From Erythrobacter sp. (GTDB lineage Bacteria; Pseudomonadota; Alphaproteobacteria; Sphingomonadales; Sphingomonadaceae), in contig NZ_JAMWYX010000008.1 of the NCBI RefSeq assembly GCF_024305245.1, forward strand, positions 1 to 64,000: 64,000 bases of DNA, written 5' to 3'. The translations under genes and the position numbers were made by a program. Of this stretch, positions 36,660-45,526 are shown piece by piece. Each line of letters opens with the position of its first letter. Position 1 is the first letter of the stretch. The notes under the pieces were generated by a model that saw nothing but the letters and a program-made list of their open reading frames with translations, ran no database searches and was not told where the DNA came from.

Positions 36660-39263
36660 GTGACAATTCGAGATCCCGCTCATTTTTCGCCCGACTTCAA
36701 GGCACTCTTCGATGCCTCGCCTTTGCCGCTGGTAGTGGTGAGGCCGCCCGACTGGACCATCATCGCTGTGAACGCTGCTCGCCTGCGCTTCACCCAGACC
36801 AAGCGCGAGGAGCAGATTGGCCGAAGGCTGCTCGACGTCTTCCCCGATGATCCAGACGATCCCGATGTCGACGGCGCGTCAAATCTTTCAGCTTCCCTTG
36901 AGCGAGTGGTCGCGACGCGGACAGCCGACACGATGCCGCTGCAGCGCTACGCGCTTAGAACGAACGATGGTCAGGTTACAGACAAGTGGTTGGCAATGGT
37001 AAACACGCCGGTCCTTGATCTGAACGGCAATGTCGAGTCGATCATCCATCAGGCAGAGGATGTTACCGAAGTTCATCGGTTGCGCAGCAGCGAGGCGCAG
37101 CGGGCAGCCGCACTCGATGTTGCCCGGCTCGGCACGTTCGAGTGGGAGCCTGCTTCGCAAAAGGTCCTCCTCGATGCGCGCTCGCGGGAGATTTTTGGTT
37201 TTGCAGTCAATGAGCCGATAACTGCCGAGCAGGTTTTCGGGCGCATTCATCCTGACGATCTGGAAGGAGTGCAAAGCGCTTCTTTCGCCGCTGCGTCGCA
37301 AGGCGAGCACCTGACAGCTGAATATCGCATTCTTCTGCCTGACGGCACCTGTCGAACGGTAATCAGTCAAGCCGGTGCGATATTGTCAGGTCAGCGCATG
37401 GTGGGCGTCTTCGGCGATGTCACCGAACGCAGTTATGGCGAACAGGCCTTACGCGAGAGCGAAGAACGGTTTCGCAACATGGCGGAGCATGCGCCGGTCG
37501 CCATCTGGGTGACTGATCCCGATGGTTACTGCACTTATCTCAACCGCGAATGGTTCGAGTTCACTGGTCAGACGCCTGAAGAGGCTGAGGGCTTCGGCTG
37601 GCTGAATGTCACTCACCCAGACGACAAGGCTGCGGCGGAACGCGCTTTTGTGGAAGCAAATGCCCAGCGTCGAGCCTTTCGTCTCGAATATCGGCTGCGT
37701 CGCCATGATGGAACCTATCGCTGGGCTATCGATGCTGCCTCCCCGCGGCTGAGCGCTTCAGGCGACTTTCTGGGCTACATCGGCTCGGTGATCGACATCC
37801 ACAAGCGGCGGGAAGCCGAAGAACGGCTAGCGCTGAGAGAGGAGCAGCTTCGGCTTGCCCTCGAAGTGGCAGAGATTGGCGAGTGGGACGTCGATCATGC
37901 CACCGGAACCATGTTCTGGCCGGCGCGGGTGAAGGCGATGTTCGGTATTACGGCCGACGTTCCAGTCACTCTGGACGACTTCTTCGATGGGGTTCACCCT
38001 GAAGACAGGAGGAGAACTCGTGAGGCATATGATGCAGCGTCCGATCCCGACCGCCGCGCTCTTTACGATGTCGAATATCGCACGGTCGGCAGAGAGGACG
38101 GAAAGGTTCGCTGGGTGGCCGCCAAAGGCCGCGGGCTGTTCGATTCACAGGGACGGTGTTATCGCGTCATCGGCACGGCCATCGACGTGACCGAACGCAA
38201 AGCCGCTGAAGACCAGTTGCTTAGCGGCGCAAGGATGCTGCGAGTGGCCACCGAGATCGGCGGCGTCGGTCTTTGGGACTGGGATGTCCAGACTGACGAG
38301 ATCATATGGTCTGATGCACATTTCGAGCTGCTGGGTTACGCGGTGAACGAAGTTACGGCGAACTACGCCGCTTTTCGGCAGCGAGTGCACGAAGGTGACG
38401 TAGAATCCGTCGAGGCAGCGCTGAAACATGCCCGCGAGACCGGTCAGGAATACGTCTACGATTTCCGCGTCGTTCATCCCGGTGGGGAGGTGCACTGGAT
38501 CTCAGCTCGCGGGCAGTATCTGTATGACGCCGATGGCAAGCCGATCCGCATGCTGGGGGCGATGATCGATACGACCGAGCGGCGCAGACAGGAAGAGTGG
38601 CAGAAGCTGCTGGTGGAAGAACTCCAGCACCGCGTCCGCAACCTCATCAGCATGATCCGCGGGATGGCGCGGCAATCGGCTTCCACGCACCGCACGCTCG
38701 AAAGCTATGTCGATCACCTGATCGGACGGTTGCAGGCCATGGGGCGAACCCAGGCAATGCTGACGCGCTCACCTGGCGAGAAAGTCAATCTGTCCTCTAT
38801 CCTGGAAGAGGAGTTACTGGCGTGTGCGGCGCGCGAAAAGGCTTACCGGATCGAGGGGCCTGTAGTGCATTTATCGCCGCAGGTGGCCGAGGTTCTCACT
38901 CTGGCGATCCACGAACTTGCCACCAACTCGGTCAAATACGGAGCCTTGGGTGACAAGGGATACGTCAAAATAAGCTGGACAATCATTGCGAAAGAATCAA
39001 CAAATCACCTCGCGTTGCGCTGGCAGGAAACTGGAGTGAGTGCAGTGACCAAGCCGTCGCGCGTGGGATTTGGGCGGCAGCTAATCGAGCAGCGCATTCC
39101 ATACGAATTGCAGGGAACCGGTTCGCTTACGATCCACGATACAGGTGTGCTGGCAGAAATGTCGTTTCCGCTGGTCGACGGGTCGAGTGTGCTGGAAACC
39201 GGCATCGAAGGAATAGAGAGGCAGCGAGGCAACCCGAGCTTGGGGGCGGCCGAAGAAGCCTGA
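36660..39263 (+). CDS. multi-PAS HWE-family sensor histidine kinase
   Basis: An 867-residue sensor without a signal peptide or membrane segment, so probably cytoplasmic. It has about five PAS domains in a row (about residues 10-125, 130-255, 270-390, 395-525 and 530-650), several ending in the DVTER-type PAC signature. An HWE kinase core follows: the phospho-acceptor His657 in EELQHRVRNLISM, the N box HELATNSVKYGAL and the W-x-E signature in LRWQETG. There is no LOV-type Cys motif. The start is GTG 36660; no strong ribosome site is visible. A single-domain receiver follows 34 bases downstream and is its likely partner. Confidence 0.9.
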   Translation: MTIRDPAHFSPDFKALFDASPLPLVVVRPPDWTIIAVNAARLRFTQTKREEQIGRRLLDVFPDDPDDPDVDGASNLSASLERVVATRTADTMPLQRYALRTNDGQVTDKWLAMVNTPVLDLNGNVESIIHQAEDVTEVHRLRSSEAQRAAALDVARLGTFEWEPASQKVLLDARSREIFGFAVNEPITAEQVFGRIHPDDLEGVQSASFAAASQGEHLTAEYRILLPDGTCRTVISQAGAILSGQRMVGVFGDVTERSYGEQALRESEERFRNMAEHAPVAIWVTDPDGYCTYLNREWFEFTGQTPEEAEGFGWLNVTHPDDKAAAERAFVEANAQRRAFRLEYRLRRHDGTYRWAIDAASPRLSASGDFLGYIGSVIDIHKRREAEERLALREEQLRLALEVAEIGEWDVDHATGTMFWPARVKAMFGITADVPVTLDDFFDGVHPEDRRRTREAYDAASDPDRRALYDVEYRTVGREDGKVRWVAAKGRGLFDSQGRCYRVIGTAIDVTERKAAEDQLLSGARMLRVATEIGGVGLWDWDVQTDEIIWSDAHFELLGYAVNEVTANYAAFRQRVHEGDVESVEAALKHARETGQEYVYDFRVVHPGGEVHWISARGQYLYDADGKPIRMLGAMIDTTERRRQEEWQKLLVEELQHRVRNLISMIRGMARQSASTHRTLESYVDHLIGRLQAMGRTQAMLTRSPGEKVNLSSILEEELLACAAREKAYRIEGPVVHLSPQVAEVLTLAIHELATNSVKYGALGDKGYVKISWTIIAKESTNHLALRWQETGVSAVTKPSRVGFGRQLIEQRIPYELQGTGSLTIHDTGVLAEMSFPLVDGSSVLETGIEGIERQRGNPSLGAAEEA

Positions 39264-39297
39264 TGAGGCGAGCGTAGCTTTAGAAGGAACCTAAGAG

Positions 39298-39708
39298 ATG
39301 GTTGCTAAACTTCTCAAAGGCTGTCGCATCCTCATCATCGAGGACGATTTCTATCAGGCGCAGGATACACGCGAGTCCTTGCAACAGGCCGGTGTCGAAA
39401 TCGTCGCCTGCCGGGCCACTATTCCTGATCTCGACGAAATCCTGAAGCGCAGCAAAATAGATATCGCTCTTCTCGACATCAATCTGGGCGACACGCGGTC
39501 TTTCGATTTTGCCCGTTCGCTCGATGCCAAGGGTATTCCCTGCGTGTTCCTGACCGGATATGATGTCACAGTCGTCCCCGACGATCTGAACTATGCCAAG
39601 TTCATTTCCAAACCTGCTGAGGCATCGGCTGTGATCACCGCGCTGCACCAGGTTCACAGCGAAGCCCCCAAGGCCAGCGGTGGCGGAGGTCAACAGGTCA
39701 AGTCTTGA
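39298..39708 (+). CDS. single-domain response regulator
   Basis: A 136-residue stand-alone receiver. Acidic residues are in IIEDDFYQA, the phospho-acceptor is Asp60 in ALLDINLGD, the switch Thr is in VFLTGYD and the lysine in FISKPAE. There is no output domain; the tail after residue 120 is low-complexity. AAGGA lies 8 bases before the ATG. It follows the PAS kinase directly and is probably its target, passing the phosphate to another protein or acting by binding. Confidence 0.92.
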   Translation: MVAKLLKGCRILIIEDDFYQAQDTRESLQQAGVEIVACRATIPDLDEILKRSKIDIALLDINLGDTRSFDFARSLDAKGIPCVFLTGYDVTVVPDDLNYAKFISKPAEASAVITALHQVHSEAPKASGGGGQQVKS

Positions 39709-39724
39709 CTGCTGCTGCGGATTT

Positions 39725-40474
39725 TCACCCCGCCGGACGGCCTGCTGGGTCCGACTTGTCGATCGTTGCCAGGTCGCCAAGGTAGGCACTCTGGAAGCCC
39801 GCCATGTGTCGCAGGCGGGCAAGGTCGAGGATCTCGAGGTGCCGGCCTTTCAGTGCGATCAATCCCTCCTGCCGCAATTGCTGTATTTTGCGGTTCACAT
39901 GAACCGGAGCAAGTCCCAGCACATCGGCCAGTTCGTGTTGCTTGAGCGGAAATAGAAACTCTGCCCCCTGAACGAGACCCACTCTGGAAAGCCGGTAGTG
40001 GATCTCGCAAATGAAGTGAGCCATGCGCTCGAACGCATCTCTTCTTCCAACGTTCACCAGCCAGGAAATAGCCATTGCGTATTCGAGCGCTGCGTAGCTT
40101 CGCAGGGCGATCCCGCAAACCGGGTGGGACGCGACAAGTTCTTCGACCACCAGCGCGGGAAGCCATGCGACTTTGCAGGTGCTGAGCGCCACAATTTCCT
40201 CGTCGATTACCTGCCCGGGCATGCGGCCGAGATAAGCAAGATCACCCGGAACGAGCAGCCCGGTGATCTGCCGGCCGCCATCCAGAACGAACTGACATCT
40301 TGCCGCCCATCCGGAAATGATGACCGGAAATCCAGTAAGCTCGCTGTCGCCGCGGCATATCACCTGCCTGGCGGGGAAGCTCTTTGACTCGCTGAGAGCT
40401 TCGCTCAGCAGAACGGGTCCGGTATCGTCCGGTAAGCCAGGGCTACGCAGTCGAGAGATGAAATGGCTTTTCAT
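39725..40474 (-). CDS. Crp/Fnr-family transcription regulator
   Basis: A 249-residue regulator with an N-terminal cyclic-nucleotide-binding-like fold (ICRGDSELTGFPVIISGWAA, LLVPGDLAYLGRM) and a C-terminal winged helix-turn-helix (LKQHELADVLGLAPVHVNRK). No FNR-type cysteine cluster is present, so it is not an iron-sulfur oxygen sensor. The start is ATG 40474 (MKSHFISRL); the open frame continues to 40594 but that part is not family-like. It is convergent with the receiver gene. With two kinase modules on the same island it probably controls island or host genes. Confidence 0.88.
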   Translation of the reverse strand: MKSHFISRLRSPGLPDDTGPVLLSEALSESKSFPARQVICRGDSELTGFPVIISGWAARCQFVLDGGRQITGLLVPGDLAYLGRMPGQVIDEEIVALSTCKVAWLPALVVEELVASHPVCGIALRSYAALEYAMAISWLVNVGRRDAFERMAHFICEIHYRLSRVGLVQGAEFLFPLKQHELADVLGLAPVHVNRKIQQLRQEGLIALKGRHLEILDLARLRHMAGFQSAYLGDLATIDKSDPAGRPAG

Positions 40475-41200
40475 GAGGCGCGTCACACGAATACACCAAA
40501 GGGAGCGCCTGCCAAGGTAAGGCAGCACTGATGGCGCCGCTGTTTGGCTAGATGGCGACCATATGCTGTATGCGTCTGCTTTGGCCTCAACCAACCGTTG
40601 AACTTTTCACCCATGTGTGGCCGAACCCCATTCTATTGGCCGATCCCGAGGACGGCCATCGGGCGATGGCCGACAGCCGCATCAGGCTCCGTTCAGCCTT
40701 ATGTAACACGGGATAGGGCGACTCGGGTTGTGGAAGGTTAACTGAAGCTGTCCCCGACCCGGGACACCCCGATTAGACGACTAGGCCGTCAGCCTATTCA
40801 TGCCCCCCCGGTATTATCGGCTGACGGCCAACTTTTCTGCGATAAACTCTTGCTTGGCATTAGTGCCAGGACGCGCCGCTACAATTTCCCTTTTTTGCGA
40901 TCCGCTGCCACCCCACGCTATGAACCCAGCCGATGTCCCGCCCGCGGAGGGTTCCGCCCGCATTTCAAGCAGCGCAAGTTGCCGGCCACCGCGTCCAACC
41001 TGTAGCTGATTTGCCTCGCTTAGCAGGCCCGAATGATCTTGTGCGGATCGGCGCGTCTCCGAGACTAGGCAGGCAGTTGTCACGTTACATTTGCCTAGAC
41101 CGGAAATTCTCCTTCCGACCTCTTAGCTGCCACCTCCGTTGCCAAACCTGCGAAGCAAAAGGGCAGCCCGCTTGGCGAATAGGGACGTGGAGCGGATGTG
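40475..41200. other. non-coding region with an 11-bp inverted repeat
   Basis: About 730 bases between the Crp-like and receiver genes. GGCCGTCAGCC (40784-40794) and GGCTGACGGCC (40819-40829) are perfect inverted arms with a 24-base loop. The plus-strand 3' arm is followed by AACTTTTC, a weak terminator-like tail. An 89-codon minus frame at 40814-41083 (ending EFIAEKLAVSR) looks somewhat protein-like but is unsupported. The rest shows nothing I can name. Confidence 0.5.
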
Positions 41201-41572
41201 CTACTCCCACGACGCTTTCAAAACCTCATCCAAGGCGGCCATGAGGCGTCGCTCAGTCGTGGGCTTGCCGGCGTTCGGCACGCCGATCAGAATGTCACCG
41301 CGCTCAGGCCGGTCGTAGGCACTTGCCAGCGCGAATGGCACCCGGGCTGTCCGCAGCTCCTGAGCGAGCCGGGTAACCAATTCACCCGCCAGATTGACAT
41401 CGAGAAGCGCAGCCGTTGGGGGTTCTCGTTCGAGCAGTTCGAGCGCTTGGGAAACGCGAGCCGCAGGTCCAACCACCCGCCATCCATTCGCTTCAAGCAT
41501 CGCCTTCAGCTCCATCGCGAGCATGAATTCATCCTCGACGACGAGGATGGTCGGGAGCGCTGCCTCTCTCAA
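41201..41572 (-). CDS. single-domain response regulator
   Basis: A 123-residue receiver: acidic residues in LVVEDEFMLAM, phospho-acceptor Asp58 in ALLDVNLAG, and Lys in NAGKPTTERR. The usual switch Thr/Ser position reads LASAYD. The start overlaps the stop of the upstream histidine kinase by 4 bases (ATGA), so the two proteins are made together and are very probably partners. Confidence 0.9.
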   Translation of the reverse strand: MREAALPTILVVEDEFMLAMELKAMLEANGWRVVGPAARVSQALELLEREPPTAALLDVNLAGELVTRLAQELRTARVPFALASAYDRPERGDILIGVPNAGKPTTERRLMAALDEVLKASWE

Positions 41573-42570
41573 CTTATGTCTTCTGCCTTCCCTAATGGAA
41601 TGACGAATTCCGCGCGCAAACCATCCGGCGTGTAGTCCTGTTCCATTCGACCTTGCAGATTATAGGTTATCGAGGAGTGAATAAGTTCGGCCCCATATCC
41701 GGGCTCGATCGGGAGGGTAACGGAAGGCCCGCCACTTTCCTGCCATTGGAGCCGAAGCACATTTCCCCCTTCGGTTCGCCAGCTCACGCGGAGTTCCCCG
41801 TCAGGAACGGATAGCGCACCATATTTCACAGCATTGGTGGTCAACTCGTGCAGAACCAGGCTTAGCGACATCACCTCGCTCGGGCTGAGTTCGACAGGTT
41901 CTCCCGGCTCGATAGTAATGCTGTTCGACTGGGTATCGAAAGCGGCGAAGGTGCGATCGAGCAGTTCTGCCAACCCCGCTTCTTTGTGCTCCGAGAATGC
42001 CACTTCTTCAGCTTCGATAAGGGCCGACAGGCGGCCTAGAAACACATCCCTGTATTCCTCAGCCGAGCGGCCGGTCGTGGTGGTCTGCCGGGCGATCGCC
42101 CGGGTAAGTCCCAGCAGGTTCTTCATCCGGTGGCGCAGTTCGCCAAAGAGCAGATCCTTGGCGAGTTCGCGACGCTGGCGGTCGGTGGCATCGACGATGG
42201 TAAGCAGCATCGTCAACGCCATGCCATCGGGGTGATACAGCGTTCGGGCGGTCAGCAGCATTGTCCGGCGGCCAAGAGTGGGGAAAGTGTGCTCAACCTC
42301 GTAATTGATAATCGCGGTCGCCTTGGGGATCACCTCCCCAAGCAGGTTGCGCAGCGCGGGAATGTCCCATTGCCCGTTCCCGAGCGAGTAGAGTCGCTCG
42401 CCGATCGTTTCGTCGCGTTCGACCTTGAACGTCTCGAAGAAAGCCCGGTTGGCATTCTGGACGCAAAGATTACTGTCCAGCACCACCAGAGGATCGCAGA
42501 TGGTATCGACAATGCCTTGTGCCTGAACATGGCCGGTTCTCAAAAGCCGATAAAGATCTTCCATGTTCAT
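41569..42570 (-). CDS. PAS-containing HWE-family histidine kinase
   Basis: A 333-residue cytoplasmic sensor with one PAS domain (about residues 12-125, containing GIVDTICDPLVVLDSNLCVQ). An HWE kinase core follows: His147 in FGELRHRMKNLLGL, the N box HELTTNAVKYGAL and W-x-E in LQWQESG. The start is ATG 42570 with GGGGA 9 bases upstream; a TTG at 42576 is less likely. It is coupled to the receiver at 41201-41572. This is the second HWE module on the island and is much smaller than the first. Confidence 0.9.
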   Translation of the reverse strand: MNMEDLYRLLRTGHVQAQGIVDTICDPLVVLDSNLCVQNANRAFFETFKVERDETIGERLYSLGNGQWDIPALRNLLGEVIPKATAIINYEVEHTFPTLGRRTMLLTARTLYHPDGMALTMLLTIVDATDRQRRELAKDLLFGELRHRMKNLLGLTRAIARQTTTTGRSAEEYRDVFLGRLSALIEAEEVAFSEHKEAGLAELLDRTFAAFDTQSNSITIEPGEPVELSPSEVMSLSLVLHELTTNAVKYGALSVPDGELRVSWRTEGGNVLRLQWQESGGPSVTLPIEPGYGAELIHSSITYNLQGRMEQDYTPDGLRAEFVIPLGKAEDIS

Positions 42571-42789
42571 GATCAAGTCCCCGCCTTTTCTTGGCTATCA
42601 GTGCTTGGCTGTGCCCCCGTGCCAGAGTCAAGGATACCCGCAACAGACCCTCGAGTGGAACCACCTATGGCAATTTTCCACCCACAACTCGACATTGGGT
42701 CGTCAGCAGCTTTCTCCTGAAAGCGGACATCCGATGGTCTCGGCGATACCGGATTGAAAAAATCAGACCGCCACGCGCCAAGCATCGCA

Positions 42790-42813
42790 GGTGTATTATG
42801 CGAGCAATACACC
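42790..42813. promoter_or_regulatory. perfect 8-bp inverted repeat at the resolvase 3' end, candidate recombination site
   Basis: GGTGTATT and AATACACC are perfect inverted arms with an 8-base spacer, directly after the resolvase stop codon. The position next to a serine recombinase suggests a recombinase binding site, but no second site was found by eye. A transcription terminator is possible but there is no T-run. Confidence 0.4.
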
Positions 42814-42814
42814 T

Positions 42815-43342
42815 TCACCCATCCTTGAGCGCCTCGTAAACGCTGCTCCGTGCGATCCCCAGCTGCTTGGCGATGGTGCTAGCGCCGATGCCCTGACCCC
42901 TCATCTCCCGCACCTTGTCGACAGGGACACTGGGCTTGCGGCCTTTGTAGACCCCGTTGGCCTTCGCCTTGGCGATGCCCTCCAGCTGGCGCTCACGGCG
43001 GATAGCAGTTTCGAACTCAGCGAAGACCCCCAGCATCTGCAGGAAGGCGCGGCCCGCTGGGGTCGACGTATCGATAGGCTGCTCGGTAGCCTTGAGGTAT
43101 GCTCCCTTCGCCCGCAGCTGGGCGACAATGCTCTCCAGATCGATCAGGGAGCGCGCTAGACGGTCGATACGGGTGACCAGCAGCGTGTCGCCTTCCCGCA
43201 GGAAGTCCATCACTGTGGCAAGCTCCGTGCGCCCGCTGGTGGTGGTGCCGCTTTTGCGCTCGCTGCGGATGATGGTGGCACCGGCGGCCTTGAGGGCTTC
43301 CTCTTGGATGCTGCAGTCTTGGTCTTCGGTGCTGACGCGGGC
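42815..43342 (-). pseudogene. serine recombinase (resolvase/invertase), 5'-truncated
   Basis: Clear small serine recombinase body: ARVSTEDQDCSIQEEALKAA (nucleophile Ser in RVS), the arginines of LLVTRIDRLARSL, the long E-helix region and a C-terminal helix-turn-helix (GQGIGASTIAKQLGIARSSV). The usual first strand (M-x-GYA before RVS) is missing: at about 43342 the sequence passes out of frame into a helix-turn-helix gene. No start codon lies near the junction, so a normal product is unlikely. The frame stays open up to 43561, so a long abnormal fusion is formally possible. Confidence 0.75.
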
Positions 43343-43659
43343 AGCGCCTTCAGGTTGCCCGTGGCGGCATTCGTGGCGACATAATCGACCATGCCCAGCG
43401 CGGGCGCTTTCGGCTCCCGGCATTTGAAGCAATACATCTGCCCCGGCTGGCATGGGCGCTTTGCGGCCTTGCGCTGTCTGCCCCACCATGCCTGAAAGTC
43501 GCTGCCAAGGATCAGGACGGGGCGCGTGCCATCGACCACGGGCAAGCCGCCTTTGATCCAATGACGCACGGTGTTCTTGTGCACGTCCAGCCGCTCCGCC
43601 AGCTCGTGAGCCGTGTAGGACCGGTGCAGCTTGGCGGAGCGCGGATTGATCCGGCGCAT
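43210..43659 (-). CDS. helix-turn-helix protein with Cys motif, C-terminus replaced
   Basis: A 149-codon frame. Residues 1-106 look like a genuine island DNA-binding protein: SYTAHELAERLDVHKNTVRH is a MerR/excisionase-type helix-turn-helix, and MYCFKCREPKAPALG begins a Cys-rich motif. The family I know continues with a second Cys pair. Here, after GNLKAL at about 43342-43344, the frame enters the resolvase gene and the last 43 residues are out-of-frame Pro/Ala/Ser junk. The second Cys pair is therefore lost. It lies 11 bases after the excisionase-like gene. Confidence 0.7.
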   Translation of the reverse strand: MRRINPRSAKLHRSYTAHELAERLDVHKNTVRHWIKGGLPVVDGTRPVLILGSDFQAWWGRQRKAAKRPCQPGQMYCFKCREPKAPALGMVDYVATNAATGNLKALPASAPKTKTAASKRKPSRPPVPPSSAASAKAAPPPAGARSLPQ

Positions 43660-43663
43660 CGCT

Positions 43664-43797
43664 TTGCCCCTCAGTCCTGCTTATCGACCAGCCGACGGAG
43701 CGATTCCGCCGTTATTAAGCGCCGCCGCCCCATCTTGCGGGTGTCTAGCTGGCCGGAGCGCATCAATTCATAGACGGTAGTGCGCCCTACGCTCAGC
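43664..43797. repeat. 134-bp direct repeat, left copy
   Basis: It matches 45681-45814 with five differences in 134 bases, same orientation. It covers the 3' part of the excisionase-like gene and a few bases downstream. Recombination between the copies would delete or loop out about 2 kb containing the frameshifted helix-turn-helix gene and the PEP-CTERM gene. Confidence 0.9.
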
Positions 43798-43838
43798 GCC
43801 GTGGCCGCATCGGGGATCGAAACGAGCAGAATTTCCAT
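43671..43838 (-). CDS. excisionase-like helix-turn-helix protein
   Basis: A 55-residue DNA-binding protein: MEILLVSIPDAATALSVGRT and then TVYELMRSGQLDTRKMGRRR is the classical MerR-like excisionase/AlpA fold used as recombination directionality factor or small regulator. The start is ATG 43838; the frame continues up to 43982 but that part is not family-like. A second, chimeric copy of its C-terminal 40 residues is at 45688-45811. The pairing with the tyrosine integrase at the other end suggests a role in excision. Confidence 0.8.
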   Translation of the reverse strand: MEILLVSIPDAATALSVGRTTVYELMRSGQLDTRKMGRRRLITAESLRRLVDKQD

Positions 43839-44023
43839 TGTGGTGCTCCCTTGTGCACCGCCAGCGGGTGCCAGCGAATGCATGGAATCATCCACGGATT
43901 GGGGGTTCGGAGCGCGCGGAAAGGTTCGGAAAGGTTCGCTAACTGTCCGCGCCTTGGATCGCCTGCCAAAGCTGGCGGGCACGCTGCGTTAATGCCGTGT
44001 CGCCCGCATCGATTTCAGCCCCA

Positions 44024-44348
44024 TTAAGTCTTCATGTGTTCGTAGAAGGCGAAGCGGTCCACGTCGCCAAGGTCGCGAGCTTCGCTAACCCGCAGTACGA
44101 TGGAATTGACGAAAGCGTTGAACCGTCCTGACGCCTTGGGGCCAATTGCGCAGACCCTGCTTTTCCATTTCGCGGAGAGTTTTCTTGGTGACGCCGAGCA
44201 AGGCGGCGGCTTTGTCAAGGCGCAGCAGGGTATGTCCGGAAATCTGGTTCACCGCCTCGCGGGCGACCATCGCCTTAAACTGGAAGCGTTCTTTGAGGTC
44301 CAACCATTCGTCGTGTTGGGCACCCTCTCGGTATTTGCGTGCTGGCAT
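44024..44348 (-). pseudogene. frameshifted helix-turn-helix protein
   Basis: The first frame, from ATG 44348 (GAAGG upstream), reads MPARKYREGAQHDEWLDLKE and includes a helix-turn-helix-like LRLDKAAALLGVTKKTLREM. After codon CGC at 44148-44150 the meaningful sequence moves to another frame: IGPKASGRFNAFVNSIVLRV to the end HMKT at 44024. One extra A at about 44147 explains the shift. The joined protein would have about 107 residues. It is decayed, mis-sequenced or, less likely, recoded. Its family is unknown to me. Confidence 0.6.
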
Positions 44349-44642
44349 TTTCATCATCCTTCTCAGGCCGAAGCCACAGAGATTTTGGTGATGGTGCGCC
44401 AGTTGTGGTGGGATGGTGCCCAGCATTGCATCGGTCGCCTTTAGGCGGCCGAACCGCCAAACGAAATCGTTATGCGCCAACCTACTCAAATTGCGAAATG
44501 GTTTTTACCGGCAGTTTGTGGTTGGTTGGGCTTAATGCCAATGGCGTAGCCTGATTACCTTGAAGTGTCCGCGTAAGGGAAAAGCAAACTCTGAGCTGAA
44601 GAGCCGAAGGTGGCTGGTTCGTTGACGTTCGGAACGGACAGC

Positions 44643-44669
44643 AAAACGCCGCCAGTGATACCAGCGGCG
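44643..44669 (-). terminator. Rho-independent terminator after the PEP-CTERM gene
   Basis: On the minus strand CGCCGC and GCGGCG (44669-44664 and 44652-44647) pair around an 11-base loop and are followed by TTTT. It lies 23 bases past the stop codon of the PEP-CTERM gene. Confidence 0.65.
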
Positions 44670-44691
44670 CTTAACTTACTTCGACCTACGG

Positions 44692-45267
44692 CTACGCGTA
44701 AGAGACATTCGCTTTCTGACGGCGCTTTGCTGAGCGCATCGCTCCGCCAACAAAACCGAAACCAAGTAGCATCAGACCCCAAGCGGCAGGCTCGGGTACG
44801 GCCCCAGCCTCTGACGGGAAACGCAATGACGCGGTGATGAAAGGATTGGCACTAAGACTAGAACTTACTCCGAATGCATAATTCACATTGAGATTTATTT
44901 GACCATCGTTAGCCAGCGCGGAGAGTTCCGCTAGTGTAAGTATAAATGAATGAGAAAATTCCTGGTCGTCACCGCTAAATCGTTGAACGAGCGTGCCAGT
45001 GTTTAACCCTAAATTGGTGCGAGAAAAAACACCTTCAAGGTCGATGTCGAAACTCTCGTTGCCAGGAAAATTCCCAGAGAAGTCACCTCTGATGAGGAGC
45101 GTCAAAAGACCGTCCCCTGTTGGCTGGGGAGAGGGAAAGCTAAAAACAAAGTCCTGGCCGTCAACGGTTTGAGATTGTGTTTCGACAAACTCAGCAGCGC
45201 TTGCCACACTCGGGACTGCGGCGGCTAAGGCCCCCACAACCGCATATTGGAAAATTGATGTCCGCAT
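44692..45267 (-). CDS. PEP-CTERM sorting domain protein
   Basis: A 191-residue secreted protein: a signal peptide (MRTSIFQYAVVGALAAAVPS), a beta-rich Asn/Ser/Gly body without cysteines, and a C-terminal sorting signal AVPEPAAWGLMLLGFGFVGG followed by a basic tail. The PEPxxW variant is typical of sphingomonads, in which an exosortase cleaves the signal during export to the surface. No exosortase gene is in this window. The gene has a lower GC content than its neighbours and its own terminator, and looks like late-acquired cargo. Confidence 0.88.
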   Translation of the reverse strand: MRTSIFQYAVVGALAAAVPSVASAAEFVETQSQTVDGQDFVFSFPSPQPTGDGLLTLLIRGDFSGNFPGNESFDIDLEGVFSRTNLGLNTGTLVQRFSGDDQEFSHSFILTLAELSALANDGQINLNVNYAFGVSSSLSANPFITASLRFPSEAGAVPEPAAWGLMLLGFGFVGGAMRSAKRRQKANVSYA

Positions 45268-45526
45268 TTAACTTCCCCCATTCAGAGCAACGTAGGCAGT
45301 CCACATTGCTTAAAATAAATAATCCATAAAAATTAGCTAACGCATCAACTCCTGATGCACAAGCCACAAATCAGGGGGTCTGAGACGCTAAATTTTCATT
45401 TTCATCATTGGTCCGAACCGACAGCGTACAGATATTCTCGAATTGATGACGCCAGCCAAAACGACCACTTTCCTTATGGTTACAACGGTGACCTACGGGC
45501 CCTGAGCACCTACTCACCCGGGCGCC
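45268..45526. other. AT-rich non-coding region upstream of the PEP-CTERM gene
   Basis: It contains strongly AT-rich DNA (AAAATAAATAATCCATAAAA around 45311) that probably holds the promoter of the PEP-CTERM gene. A plus frame of 80 codons at 45355 has no family similarity and I do not accept it as a gene. Confidence 0.5.

Noticed and set aside
40814..41083. 89-codon minus-strand frame in the island
   Set aside because: Part of it looks protein-like, but it has no start signal, no domain and overlaps an inverted repeat; kept only as a remark.
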